Source of the DNA: Streptomyces sp. A1277 | GTDB taxonomy: Bacteria > Actinomycetota > Actinomycetes > Streptomycetales > Streptomycetaceae | Direction: 5' to 3' | Length of the DNA stretch: 64,000 nucleotides | NCBI RefSeq assembly: GCF_004795015.1 | Contig: NZ_SSBI01000001.1 | Coordinates: 124,001 to 188,000 of the forward strand | In this document: in pieces, positions 42,246-51,287 of the stretch | How positions within the stretch are numbered: the first letter of the stretch is position 1 | Layout: each line of letters begins with the position of its first letter | Made by a program: the position numbers and the translations under genes | Notes under the pieces: generated by a model | What the model was told of the DNA's origin: nothing | What the model saw: only the letters and a program-made list of their open reading frames with translations | Database searches by the model: none

Positions 42246-43268
42246 GTGTCCAGAATCACCGGTGAGAGCGCAGGCCAAGGGGCTGACGGGGTGTCGGAGG
42301 GCCGCAATTCCGCTGTGGGCGAACAGGGTGCGGGCAACCGGAAGAACCCGGGGAAAGCGACAGGAAACCGGCCCGGGAGGGTGTCAGGTTCCAATTCGGC
42401 CAAGAGGGCGAAGCCCGACGGGGAGGAAGCGGTGACCGCAGAATCGAAGGGTGACGGCGCGACGACGGCCGGAGCGGGCCGTCCGAAGAAGAAGCCGGGG
42501 CGGCCGGAGTCGCACCTGGCCATGGTCCGCCGGGCCCGCCGGATCAACCGTGAGCTCGCCGAGGTCTATCCGTACGCCCATCCGGAGCTGGACTTCAGGA
42601 ACCCGTTCGAACTGCTCGTCGCCACGGTCCTCTCCGCCCAGACCACGGACCTGAGGGTCAACCAGACCACTCCCGCCCTCTTCGCCGCCTATCCCACCCC
42701 CGAGGACATGGCAGCCGCCGTCCCGGAGGAACTGGAAGAGATCATTCGGCCGACCGGCTTCTTCCGGGCCAAGGCCAAGTCGCTGCTGGGCCTGTCCGCC
42801 GCCCTCCGGGACGACTTCGGCGGCGAGGTGCCGGGACGGCTCGCGGATCTCGTGAAGCTGCCGGGGGTCGGCCGCAAGACGGCCAACGTGGTTCTGGGCA
42901 ACGCGTTCGGAGTACCAGGCATCACTGTGGACACCCACTTCGGCCGGCTGGTCCGGCGGTGGAAGTGGACCGGGCAGGAGGAGCCGGAGAAGGTCGAGGC
43001 GGAGATCGCGGCGATCTTCCCCAAGAGCGAGTGGACCATGCTCTCGCACCGCGTCATCTTTCACGGCCGCCGTGTCTGCCATTCCCGCAAACCCGCCTGC
43101 GGCGCCTGCCCGATCGCCCCGCTGTGCCCTTCGTACGGTGAGGGCGAGACGGACCCGGAGAAGGCCCGCAAGCTGCTGAAGTACGAGATGGGCGGCAAGC
43201 CGGGCCAGCGGCTGAGCCCGCCGCCGGACTACCCCGGAAGCCCGGCACCGCCCCTGGGCGCCGACTGA
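42246..43268 (+). CDS. nth: Endonuclease III (DNA glycosylase/AP lyase)
   Basis: Removes oxidised pyrimidines and nicks abasic sites. The HhH-GPD core holds the hairpin [15 protein letters not shown] with catalytic Lys, the Asp in ITVDTHFGR, and the C-terminal [4Fe-4S] cluster C-x6-C-x2-C-x5-C ([17 protein letters not shown]). From GTG 42246 it is 340 residues, about 110 longer than usual at the N-terminus. That part is low complexity (Gly/Lys/Ser/Ala) and may be a disordered extension or a wrong start; GTG at 42432 would shorten it by 62 codons. Confidence 0.92.
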   Translation: MSRITGESAGQGADGVSEGRNSAVGEQGAGNRKNPGKATGNRPGRVSGSNSAKRAKPDGEEAVTAESKGDGATTAGAGRPKKKPGRPESHLAMVRRARRINRELAEVYPYAHPELDFRNPFELLVATVLSAQTTDLRVNQTTPALFAAYPTPEDMAAAVPEELEEIIRPTGFFRAKAKSLLGLSAALRDDFGGEVPGRLADLVKLPGVGRKTANVVLGNAFGVPGITVDTHFGRLVRRWKWTGQEEPEKVEAEIAAIFPKSEWTMLSHRVIFHGRRVCHSRKPACGACPIAPLCPSYGEGETDPEKARKLLKYEMGGKPGQRLSPPPDYPGSPAPPLGAD

Positions 43269-43394
43269 CGCGGGCCGCCGCTGTGGATCGTCACCGCGAT
43301 GCGCGCCCCCGGTCTCCGGGTGCGCTCTCGGCTGCGGTTCCCGATCGCGGAACGAATCGTGTGACGACAGGCGTTGTGAGACGGAGGGGTGCCT

Positions 43395-44117
43395 ATGAAG
43401 ACGCATGAACCCGGCACGGAGCAGTACGGCGGCACGGAGAGCGGTGAGGGCGCGGTCACCGTCTCGGCCGAAGGGCTGCCCGGCTGGCTCGACCCGGTGG
43501 CCCGTGCCAGCCGGACCGTACGGCCGCAGCAGCTCAGCCGCTTCCTGCCGCCCGAGAGCGGTGCGGGGCGCCAGTCGGCCGTGCTCGTCCTGTTCGGCGA
43601 GGGGGCGCGAGGCCCCGAGCTGCTTCTGATGGAACGGGCCGGAAGCCTGCGTTCCCATCCGGGCCAGCCGTCCTTCCCCGGCGGCTCCCTCGACCCGGAG
43701 GACGGCGACCAGGCGACGACCGGGCCGCTCAGGGCCGCGCTGCGGGAGGCCGAGGAGGAGACCGGCCTCGATCCGCGCGGAGTGCAGATCTTCGGCGTGC
43801 TGCCCCGGCTCTACATCCCGGTGAGCAGCTTCGTGGTGACGCCCGTGCTCGGCTGGTGGCGCACGCCCAGCCCGGTGGGCGTCGTCGATCCCGGGGAGAC
43901 GGCGCGGGTCTTCACGGTTCCCGTGGCGGATCTCACGGACCCGGCCAACCGGGCGACGGCCGTTCACCCCAGCGGGCATCGGGGCCCGGCATTTCTGGTC
44001 GAATCCGCACTCGTCTGGGGGTTCACGGCCGGGGTGATCGACCGGATTCTGCACTTCGCGGGCTGGGAGCGCCCGTGGGACAGGGCCAAGCAGGTGCCGC
44101 TCGACTGGCGCGCATGA
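43395..44117 (+). CDS. NUDIX hydrolase, CoA pyrophosphatase type
   Basis: 240 residues from ATG 43395, preceded by GGAGGGG. It contains the UPF0035-like signature LLLMERAGSLRSHPGQPSFPGGSLDPED followed by a Nudix box LRAALREAEEETGLDP and the ILHFAGWERPW C-terminus, a pattern shared with CoA diphosphatases (NudL type). It probably cleaves CoA or its derivatives. It sits between nth and the membrane protease, all in the same direction. Confidence 0.92.
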   Translation: MKTHEPGTEQYGGTESGEGAVTVSAEGLPGWLDPVARASRTVRPQQLSRFLPPESGAGRQSAVLVLFGEGARGPELLLMERAGSLRSHPGQPSFPGGSLDPEDGDQATTGPLRAALREAEEETGLDPRGVQIFGVLPRLYIPVSSFVVTPVLGWWRTPSPVGVVDPGETARVFTVPVADLTDPANRATAVHPSGHRGPAFLVESALVWGFTAGVIDRILHFAGWERPWDRAKQVPLDWRA

Positions 44118-44204
44118 CAGGCTGGCTCCCGTGCTCCGCAGCCCCGGGCCGCCCGGACCACGGAGACGTACGGGTCCGGTGACGAATCTGCGAGGCTACA
44201 GACG

Positions 44205-45410
44205 GTGAACGTGCTGGACATCCTGCTGCTGGCCGGTGCCGTGTGGTTCGCGGTCATCGGTTACCGCCAGGGGTTCGTCGTCGGCATCCTGTCGGTGATC
44301 GGGTTCCTGGGCGGCGGCCTCGTCGCCATCTATCTGCTGCCGGTCCTGTGGGACCAGATGACGGACGGTTCCGAGGTCTCCTCCACCGCGGCCGTCGTGG
44401 CGGTCGTCATCGTGATCGTGTGCGCGTCGGTGGGCCAGGCATTCACCACCCACCTGGGCAACAAGCTGCGCCGGCACATCACGTGGTCGCCCGCGCGCGC
44501 CCTGGACGCCACCGGCGGCGCCCTGGTCAACGTCGTGGCGATGCTGCTGGTCGCCTGGCTGATCGGCTCGGCCCTGGCAGGCACCTCGCTGCCGACGCTG
44601 GGCAAGGAGGTCCGCAGCTCCTCCGTCCTGCTGGGCGTCTCCCGGGTGATGCCGCCCCAGGCGTCCACCTGGTTCACGGACTTCTCGTCGGTCCTCGCGC
44701 AGAACGGCTTCCCGCAGGTCTTCAGCCCGTTCGCCAACGAACCGATCACCGAGGTCAGGGCCCCCGACCCGGCTCTGGTCGGCAGCCCCGTCGCGGCGCG
44801 CGCCAAGCAGTCCATCGTCAAGGTCGTCGGTACGGCCCCGAGCTGCGGCAAGGTCCTCGAAGGCACCGGTTTCGTGTTCTCCGACCGCCGCGTGATGACC
44901 AACGCCCACGTCGTCGGAGGCGTCGACGAGCCGACCGTCCAGATCGGCGGCCAGGGACGCCTGTACGACGCGAAGGTCGTCCTCTACGACTGGCGGCGCG
45001 ACATCGCCGTACTCGACGTCCCCGATCTCCACGTGAAGCCGCTGCAGTTCGCCACCACGGACAACGACGCGGAGACGGGCGACAGCGCCATCGTCGCGGG
45101 CTTCCCGGAGAACGGCTCGTACGACGTACGCTCCGCGCGCGTCCGCGCCCGCATCGACGCCAGCGGCCCCGACATCTACCACCGGGGTACGGTCCGCCGC
45201 GATGTGTACTCGCTCTACACCACGGTCCGCCAGGGCAACTCCGGCGGCCCGCTGCTGACCCCCGAGGGCAAGGTGTACGGCGTCGTGTTCGCGAAATCGC
45301 TCGACGACCCGGACACGGGCTACGCGCTGACGGCGGACGAGATCCGCGACGACATCACGCAGGGCCGTACCGCCAACCAGCAGGTCGACAGCCAGGGATG
45401 CGCCCTTTAG
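44205..45410 (+). CDS. MarP-type membrane serine protease
   Basis: 401 residues from GTG 44205. The first 160 residues form a CvpA-like four-helix membrane domain (ILLLAGAVWFAVIGYRQGF, IGFLGGGLVAIYLLPVL, STAAVVAVVIVIVCASVG, LVNVVAMLLVAWLIG). The rest is a trypsin-like protease outside the membrane with His in RVMTNAHVVGG, Asp in DIAVLDV and Ser in RQGNSGGPLL. Mycobacterial MarP is an acid-resistance protease of the same architecture, so a periplasmic stress role is inferred. Confidence 0.93.
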   Translation: MNVLDILLLAGAVWFAVIGYRQGFVVGILSVIGFLGGGLVAIYLLPVLWDQMTDGSEVSSTAAVVAVVIVIVCASVGQAFTTHLGNKLRRHITWSPARALDATGGALVNVVAMLLVAWLIGSALAGTSLPTLGKEVRSSSVLLGVSRVMPPQASTWFTDFSSVLAQNGFPQVFSPFANEPITEVRAPDPALVGSPVAARAKQSIVKVVGTAPSCGKVLEGTGFVFSDRRVMTNAHVVGGVDEPTVQIGGQGRLYDAKVVLYDWRRDIAVLDVPDLHVKPLQFATTDNDAETGDSAIVAGFPENGSYDVRSARVRARIDASGPDIYHRGTVRRDVYSLYTTVRQGNSGGPLLTPEGKVYGVVFAKSLDDPDTGYALTADEIRDDITQGRTANQQVDSQGCAL

Positions 45411-45476
45411 GGCGTCGTACACCCTTCAGGGGGTCGGCAGGCGGGCCCCTGAAGCATTGCGGGGGCCGTGAGCGGG

Positions 45477-45680
45477 TCAGTTGCGAGGATGGCGCAGCCG
45501 CGCCGAGACCCAGCGGGCCCGGCGGCGGAGGATGCGCGAGATGCCGAGCCGGGGATCATCCAGAACGTGCAATGTGTGCACCCGGCCCCGAAGGCCGTCC
45601 CCCTCTTGAATGCCCGGAACCGCCGTGGCGGTCGAGCGACGGTTGCGTGCTGCGTCACCGAAGTCGTGCGTCCAGCCCAT
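45477..45680 (-). CDS. Small ORF of 67 codons in the MarP-epoxide hydrolase gap
   Basis: The reading frame MGWTHDFGDAARNRRSTATAV to SARLRHPRN has a C-terminal Arg-rich end and G/C-biased third positions, suggesting a real gene. The ribosome-binding site is weak. The 375-base gap 45411-45785 contains nothing else I can support. Confidence 0.4.
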   Translation of the reverse strand: MGWTHDFGDAARNRRSTATAVPGIQEGDGLRGRVHTLHVLDDPRLGISRILRRRARWVSARLRHPRN

Positions 45681-45785
45681 ACCCGGACGTCTGCCCGTGC
45701 CTCATGGTCCGTAACCGCCTATCCGTCAGCCAATTGGCCTATGCGTCAGGCACGTGGCCATTTCTCGGGCGCGTGTGCCCACCGG

Positions 45786-46811
45786 CTAGCGGTCGGGCTC
45801 GGAATCCTTGAGCCAGTTGATGAGTTCGGCCGAGAACCCGGCCGGATCCTCCTCGTGGGGGAAGTGACCCAGACCGTCGAAAAGTCGCCACCGGTACGGT
45901 GCCTCGACGTATTCGCCGGACCCCGCGGCGCTGCGGGTGCGGACCGCCGGATCGAGTGAACCGTGCAGGTGCAGCGTCGGCACCCGCACGGGCCGTTTCA
46001 TACGCCGGTTGAACTGGATGCCGTCCGGGCGCGCCAGTGAGCGCACCATCCAGCGGTACGGCTCGATCGAGCAGTGTGCCGTCGAGGGGATGGACATGGC
46101 GCGCCGGTAGACCCCCAGCGCGCTCTCGTCGGGGAACTCCGCGGTGCCCGGCCCCGCCCAGTCGGTGATCAGACGGGCCACCAACGCCGCCTCGTCGGCC
46201 ACGAGCTGACGTTCCGGCACCCAGGGCCGCTGGAAGCCCCAGATGTACGAGCCGGCCCGGGACTGCGCGAAGTCGGAGAGCATCGAGGAGCGCCACCGCC
46301 GCGGGTGGGGCATCGAGGAGACGACCAGCCGGCGCACCAGCTTCGGGCGCATCACCGCGGCCGTCCAGGCCAGGTAGCCGCCCATGTCGTGGCCGACCAG
46401 GGCGGCGTCCGGCTCGCCGAGGGACCTGATCACGCCGGTGATGTCGAGCGCCAGGTTGGCGGGGTCGTAACCGCGGGGCGTGCGGTCGCTGCCGCCGACC
46501 CCGCGCAGGTCCATCGCCACGGCCCGGAAGCCCGCATCGGCGAGCGCGGGCAGCTGGTGGCGCCAGCTCCACCAGAACTGCGGGAAGCCGTGCAGGAGGA
46601 GGACCAGCGGTCCTTCACCCATTTCAGCGATGTGGAAGCGGGCGCCGTTCGCCGCGACGTCCCGGTGGGTCCAGGGGCCGTCGAGGCGGACGGGGCCGCC
46701 GGCCGGGGCGAACGGGGCGGGGGCGGGGTCCGCCGGGCCGTCCGGCCCTTCGTGGCCCGCCCGGTTTTCCGGGCCCAGTGGGCCGAACGCGCTGGAATCG
46801 GGGACCGTCAT
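45786..46811 (-). CDS. Alpha/beta-hydrolase, epoxide-hydrolase-like
   Basis: 341 residues. HGFPQFWWSWRHQLP (HGxP oxyanion motif), DLRGVGGSD, nucleophile elbow LVGHDMGGYLAW with Asp as nucleophile, and the C-terminal DGLGHFPHEEDP (His) are those of epoxide hydrolases or haloalkane dehalogenases. Asp as nucleophile excludes a lipase. The 45-residue N-terminus is disordered. ATG at 46811 overlaps the holin-like gene stop by four bases, so the two are co-translated. Confidence 0.9.
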   Translation of the reverse strand: MTVPDSSAFGPLGPENRAGHEGPDGPADPAPAPFAPAGGPVRLDGPWTHRDVAANGARFHIAEMGEGPLVLLLHGFPQFWWSWRHQLPALADAGFRAVAMDLRGVGGSDRTPRGYDPANLALDITGVIRSLGEPDAALVGHDMGGYLAWTAAVMRPKLVRRLVVSSMPHPRRWRSSMLSDFAQSRAGSYIWGFQRPWVPERQLVADEAALVARLITDWAGPGTAEFPDESALGVYRRAMSIPSTAHCSIEPYRWMVRSLARPDGIQFNRRMKRPVRVPTLHLHGSLDPAVRTRSAAGSGEYVEAPYRWRLFDGLGHFPHEEDPAGFSAELINWLKDSEPDR

Positions 46812-47338
46812 GTGGTTGAGCGTGCCACAGCCGACGCGTTGTCCTGGACCGGAACGTTCTCGATGGCCCGGTCCGCGAGGGTGCTGCCGCCGACCGGGAG
46901 GATCGCGTCGGCGGCGATGCCCGGACGGGGGTGCGGCTTGACGCCCTGGAGGACGGCGGCGGTCTGCTTCGCGGAGGCGATGGACTTCTCCGGCGGCTTG
47001 ACCTTCTTGAACTTCGCGTAGCCGAAGAGCGCGAGCAGGATCCCCAGAAGGATGAACGCACCGCCCACGATCAGGAACGACAAGGCGAGGCCCAGGCCCA
47101 GGTTGTGGATTCCGTACGCGGCCGCGAAGCTCAGCACCGGGATCGCGAACAGGAGCAGCACGCCCGTGACGATGAACGCCACGCTGCCGATGACGCCTCG
47201 CTTGACGTCCTGCCGCACCTCGGCCTTGGCCAGGGCGATCTCGTCGTGCACCAGCGCCGACAGTTCGGCCGTCGCCGACGCGACCAGCTGGCCGAGACTG
47301 CGGTCGGCGCTGCCCGCGTAATTGCCGGGGTCGCTCAT
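46808..47338 (-). CDS. Phage-holin-family (Actinobacterial holin-X) membrane protein
   Basis: 176 residues: ELSALVHDEIALAKAEVRQDVKRG amphipathic helix followed by two transmembrane helices (GVIGSVAFIVTGVLLLFAIPV and GLALSFLIVGGAFILLGILLALFGY) and a charged C-terminus. This phage-holin-type family is common in actinobacterial chromosomes and is not evidence of a prophage. Stop overlaps the hydrolase start. Confidence 0.85.
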   Translation of the reverse strand: MSDPGNYAGSADRSLGQLVASATAELSALVHDEIALAKAEVRQDVKRGVIGSVAFIVTGVLLLFAIPVLSFAAAYGIHNLGLGLALSFLIVGGAFILLGILLALFGYAKFKKVKPPEKSIASAKQTAAVLQGVKPHPRPGIAADAILPVGGSTLADRAIENVPVQDNASAVARSTT

Positions 47339-47377
47339 CCCTGACTCCCTCTCCTGTTCAACACGTCCGATGTCAGA

Positions 47378-48784
47378 TCATGCCGGACTGTCCGGCTTGT
47401 TGCTCGCTGCCCCCGCCAGTCGGGCAAGGCGGCGGTGCTCGGCCGCCTTCTTCTCGTGGATGGCGGCCATCCGCAGGTGGTACTCCGGGTCGTCCTGTTC
47501 GTAGACGTCCGGCACTCCGGATCCGTCCTCGTCGAGTTCCTCGGCGTCGGACAGCGCTCTGTATCTGCGTACCCGCAGTTTGAGCAGTACACCGGAGAGT
47601 ACGGCGGCAATCAGGGAGCCGAGCAGAACCGACGCCTTGATCTCGTTGATCATGTCGTCGTCACCGGCGAAGGCGAGCTCCCCGATCAGCAGCGAGACGG
47701 TGAAACCGATGCCGGCGAGTGTGGCGATCGCGAAGACGTCCGCCCAGGCCAGGTCCTTGTTGAGCTCCGCCTTGGTGAGCCGGGTGGTCAGCCACGTACC
47801 GCCGAACACGCCGATCGTCTTGCCGGCGACGAGTCCCAGAACGACGCCGAGCGTTTCGGGGCGGCTGAATACACCGGCCAGCGCGCCGCCGGAGAGGGAG
47901 ACGCCGGCGGAGAACAGCGCGAACACCGGGACGGCGAAGCCTGCCGACAGCGGGTGGACCAGATGCTCGGTGCGTTCACCGGGTGAGTGGTCCTCGCCCT
48001 CGCGGCGGGTGCAGCGGAGCATCAGGCCCATGGCGACACCGGCGATGGTGGCGTGGATGCCGCTGTTGTACATCAGCCCCCAGATGACCAGGGCGAGCGG
48101 GACGTAGACGTACCAGCCGCGCACGCCCAGCCGCAGCAGCAGGTAGAAGATGCCGAGGCCGGCGAACGCGCCGACGAGCGTCAGGAAGTTGATGTCCTCG
48201 GTGAAGAAGACGGCGATGATCAGGATCGCGAAGAGGTCGTCCACGACGGCGAGGGTCAGCAGGAAAGCGCGGAGTGCGGCCGGCAGCGAGGTGCCGATGA
48301 CTGCGAGTACGGCGAGTGCGAAGGCGATGTCGGTGGCGGTGGGCACCGCCCACCCGTCCGTGGAACCGTCGCCGAACACGTTGACCAGCGTGTAGACGAC
48401 CGCCGGCACGGCCATGCCGCAGAGCGCGGCGGCCACCGGGAGCGCGGCGGCCTTGGGGTCACGCAACTCACCCGCGACGAGTTCCCGTTTGAGTTCGACG
48501 CCGGCGACGAAGAAGAAGACCGCGAGCAGTCCGTCTGCGGCCCAGTGCGCCACGGAGAGATGGAGTCCGAGGGCCTCGGGCCCGAAATGGAAGTGGCTGA
48601 CGGCCGCGTAGCTCGGTCCGAAGGTGTTCGCCCATACCAGCGCGGCCACGGCGGCGACCAGCAGGATGACACCGCCGACGGTCTCCGTCCGCAGGGCGTC
48701 GGCGACGAAGTTGCGCTCAGGGAGCGGCAGCAGGCCCAGAAACGTACGGCGGGGGCCGGTGGGTGCGGGGTTGGGCGTGGCCAC
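47378..48784 (-). CDS. nhaA: Na+/H+ antiporter NhaA
   Basis: 468 residues, GTG at 48784 behind GGAGG. Twelve-helix NhaA fold with the core LTLAVVDDLFAILII containing the two Asp that carry Na+ and H+, and the helix-loop region FFFVAGVELKRELVAGELRD. It exchanges sodium for protons across the cell membrane to regulate pH. The C-terminal 60 residues are cytosolic and acidic. Upstream lies a rare A/T-rich block (48867-48886) and downstream the holin-like gene 40 bases away. Confidence 0.95.
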   Translation of the reverse strand: MATPNPAPTGPRRTFLGLLPLPERNFVADALRTETVGGVILLVAAVAALVWANTFGPSYAAVSHFHFGPEALGLHLSVAHWAADGLLAVFFFVAGVELKRELVAGELRDPKAAALPVAAALCGMAVPAVVYTLVNVFGDGSTDGWAVPTATDIAFALAVLAVIGTSLPAALRAFLLTLAVVDDLFAILIIAVFFTEDINFLTLVGAFAGLGIFYLLLRLGVRGWYVYVPLALVIWGLMYNSGIHATIAGVAMGLMLRCTRREGEDHSPGERTEHLVHPLSAGFAVPVFALFSAGVSLSGGALAGVFSRPETLGVVLGLVAGKTIGVFGGTWLTTRLTKAELNKDLAWADVFAIATLAGIGFTVSLLIGELAFAGDDDMINEIKASVLLGSLIAAVLSGVLLKLRVRRYRALSDAEELDEDGSGVPDVYEQDDPEYHLRMAAIHEKKAAEHRRLARLAGAASNKPDSPA

Positions 48785-49097
48785 GGGGAGAGACCTCCGG
48801 GTCGGTACGGCAGCGATGGCATGGCTGATGCACTTGCCGACCAGACTTCCCGGCACCCCTGTGGACTTTTTTCTTATCTTTTTATCGATCAGCTGCCACT
48901 GTACCCGGGGACATGGGGGCGGGGGTGTGGGTAGTGATCTTCACTTTAAGTGCCTGAAGGGCATCCGGCGCGTTGCCGGATGCCCTTCAGGACTCAGTCC
49001 CCGCACTTGGCCCTGGGCTCGGCCGCCGGCCTGGGCAAGCGGCCTGGGCAAGCGGCCTGGGCCGGCGGCCCCAGGCCCGTGGTCTCGTGCCCTGGTC
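48785..49097. other. Intergenic region between nhaA and acs
   Basis: 313 bases. It contains an A/T-rich 20-mer (48867-48886) that stands out in this GC-rich DNA, a strong hairpin at 48953-48991, and a GGCCTGGGCAAGC direct repeat near 49024-49060. No gene seen. It should hold the nhaA promoter and the acs terminator. Confidence 0.6.
48953..48991 (-). terminator. Terminator of acs
   Basis: A perfect 16-bp stem CCTGAAGGGCATCCGG / CCGGATGCCCTTCAGG with loop CGCGTTG, 107 bases after the acs stop. Confidence 0.8.
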
Positions 49098-51053
49098 TCA
49101 GTCCTCGGAGGGGGCCGACGGCAGCTGGGTCTGGATGAGGTCCATGACTGAGGCGTCGGTGAGGGTGGTGACGTCTCCGAGGGCGCGGTTTTCGGCGACG
49201 TCGCGCAGGAGGCGCCGCATGATTTTGCCGGAGCGGGTCTTGGGTAGTTCGGCGACGGGCATGATGCGCTTGGGTTTGGCGATCGGGCCGAGTGTGGTGC
49301 CGACGTGGTTGCGTAGTTGTGCCACCAGTTCGTCGGAGGCGGTTGCCGTGCCGCGCAGGATGACGAAGGCGACGATGGCCTGGCCGGTCGTCTCGTCGGC
49401 GGCGCCGACCACGGCGGCTTCGGCGACCGAGGGGTGCGAGACGAGCGCGGATTCGACCTCGGTGGTGGAGATGTTGTGCCCGGAGACCAGCATGACGTCA
49501 TCGACCCGGCCCAGCAGCCAGATGTCGCCGTCCTCGTCCTTCTTGGCGCCGTCGCCGGCGAAGTACTTGCCTTCGAAGCGTGACCAGTAGGTGTCGAGGA
49601 ACCGCTGGTCGTCGCGCCAGATGGTGCGCAGCATGGAGGGCCACGGTTCGGTGAGGACGAGGTAGCCGCCTCCGCCGTTGGGCACCTCGCGGGCCTCGTC
49701 GTCGACGACGGTGGCCGAGATGCCCGGGAGAGCGCGCTGGGCGCTTCCCGGCTTGGTCTGTGTGACGCCGGGCAGCGGCGAGATCATCATCGTGCCGGTC
49801 TCGGTCTGCCACCAGGTGTCCACGATCGGGCACTTGTCGGCACCGATGTGCTTGCGGTACCAGATCCAGGCTTCGGGGTTGATGGGCTCGCCGACCGAGC
49901 CGAGGACGCGCAGGGAGGTCAGGTCGAACTTGGCGGGGATGTCGTCCCCCCACTTCATGAACGTACGGATCGCGGTCGGCGCGGTGTAGAGGATCGTGAC
50001 CCCGTACTTCTGGACGATCTCCCAGAAGCGCCCCTGGTGCGGGGTGTCGGGGGTGCCCTCGTACATCACCTGCGTGGCGCCGTTGGCCAGCGGCCCGTAG
50101 ACGATGTACGAGTGCCCGGTCACCCAGCCGATGTCGGCGGTGCACCAGTAGACGTCGCTCGAAGGCTTGAGGTCGAAGACCGCGTGGTGGGTGTAGGCCG
50201 CCTGGGTGAGGTAGCCGCCGGAGGTGTGCAGGATGCCCTTGGGCTTCCCGGTCGTGCCCGACGTGTACAGGATGAACAGCGGCTGCTCCGCCTCGAACGC
50301 CTGGGGGGTGTGCTCGGCGGACTGGCGGGTGGTGATCTCGTGCCACCAGATGTCGCGGCCCTCGGTCCAGGCGGTGTCCTGGCCGGTGCGGCGGACGACG
50401 AGGACGTGCTCCACGCTGTCGATGCGGGAGACGGCGTCGTCGACGGCGGGCTTGAGCGCAGAGGGCTTGCCGCGGCGGTATCCGCCGTCTGCGGTGATGA
50501 CGACCTTCGCGTCCGCGTCCTGGATGCGGGCGGCGATGGCGTCGGCGGAGAAGCCGCCGAAGACGACCGAGTGTGCTGCACCGATGCGGGCGCAGGCCAG
50601 CATCGCGACGGCGGCCTCGGGAATCATCGGGAGGTAGACGGCGACCCGGTCGCCCTTGGCGACACCGAGCTCGGTGAGGGCGTTCGCGGCGCGGGAGACC
50701 TCGTCCTTCAGCTCTGCGTAGGTGATGGCGCGGCTGTCACCGGGCTCGCCCTCGAAGTGGATGGCGACCCGGTCACCGTTGCCGGCCTCGACGTGGCGGT
50801 CCACGCAGTTGTACGCGACGTTGAGCTCGCCATCCGCGAACCACTTCGCGAAGGGCGGATTGCTCCAGTCGAGCGTCTCGGTCGGTTCGGTGGCCCAGGT
50901 CAGGCGGCGGGCCTGCTCGGCCCAGAAGCCCAGCCGGTCCGCTTCGGCCTGCTCGTACGCCTCTGCTGTGACGTTGGCGTTGGCGGCCAGCTCGGCAGGC
51001 GGAGCGAACTTCCGCTCTTCCCGAAGCAGGTTGGCCAGGCTCTCGTTGCTCAC
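49098..51053 (-). CDS. acs: Acetyl-CoA synthetase
   Basis: 651 residues, the family length. AMP-forming ligase: ATP motif [18 protein letters not shown] acyl-adenylate motif, and the C-terminal hinge and Lys motif [11 protein letters not shown] whose Lys is the usual acetylation site. Converts acetate and CoA to acetyl-CoA. I prefer GTG at 51053 ([10 protein letters not shown]) because GGGAG lies five bases upstream; an ATG at 51095 would add 14 residues. It is the last gene before the SulP-carbonic anhydrase gene on the same strand, 234 bases away. Confidence 0.96.
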   Translation of the reverse strand: MSNESLANLLREERKFAPPAELAANANVTAEAYEQAEADRLGFWAEQARRLTWATEPTETLDWSNPPFAKWFADGELNVAYNCVDRHVEAGNGDRVAIHFEGEPGDSRAITYAELKDEVSRAANALTELGVAKGDRVAVYLPMIPEAAVAMLACARIGAAHSVVFGGFSADAIAARIQDADAKVVITADGGYRRGKPSALKPAVDDAVSRIDSVEHVLVVRRTGQDTAWTEGRDIWWHEITTRQSAEHTPQAFEAEQPLFILYTSGTTGKPKGILHTSGGYLTQAAYTHHAVFDLKPSSDVYWCTADIGWVTGHSYIVYGPLANGATQVMYEGTPDTPHQGRFWEIVQKYGVTILYTAPTAIRTFMKWGDDIPAKFDLTSLRVLGSVGEPINPEAWIWYRKHIGADKCPIVDTWWQTETGTMMISPLPGVTQTKPGSAQRALPGISATVVDDEAREVPNGGGGYLVLTEPWPSMLRTIWRDDQRFLDTYWSRFEGKYFAGDGAKKDEDGDIWLLGRVDDVMLVSGHNISTTEVESALVSHPSVAEAAVVGAADETTGQAIVAFVILRGTATASDELVAQLRNHVGTTLGPIAKPKRIMPVAELPKTRSGKIMRRLLRDVAENRALGDVTTLTDASVMDLIQTQLPSAPSED

Positions 51054-51287
51054 GACTTCTCCCAGTCCCAGGGTGTCCGTTGTGTCCCGGGGCATAGCTC
51101 ATCAGGCCCAAGGCCGGGTGACAAGTGTCTGCCGGGAATTGGTTTAGACCTGTGTCTCGTGTATAGAGGCATGATCCCGCTTCCACGCCCGGTGGGCGCG
51201 GTGGGGTACGGCGCCGGTGTGGCGGTGTGGCATGTGGTGACGTGGAAACGGGATCACAAGGTCTCACGGACCCGGGGCCTGCGCGGT

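Noticed and set aside
46808-47338. Prophage signal from the holin-like gene
   Set aside because: The actinobacterial holin-like family is chromosomal and no other phage structural genes are present.
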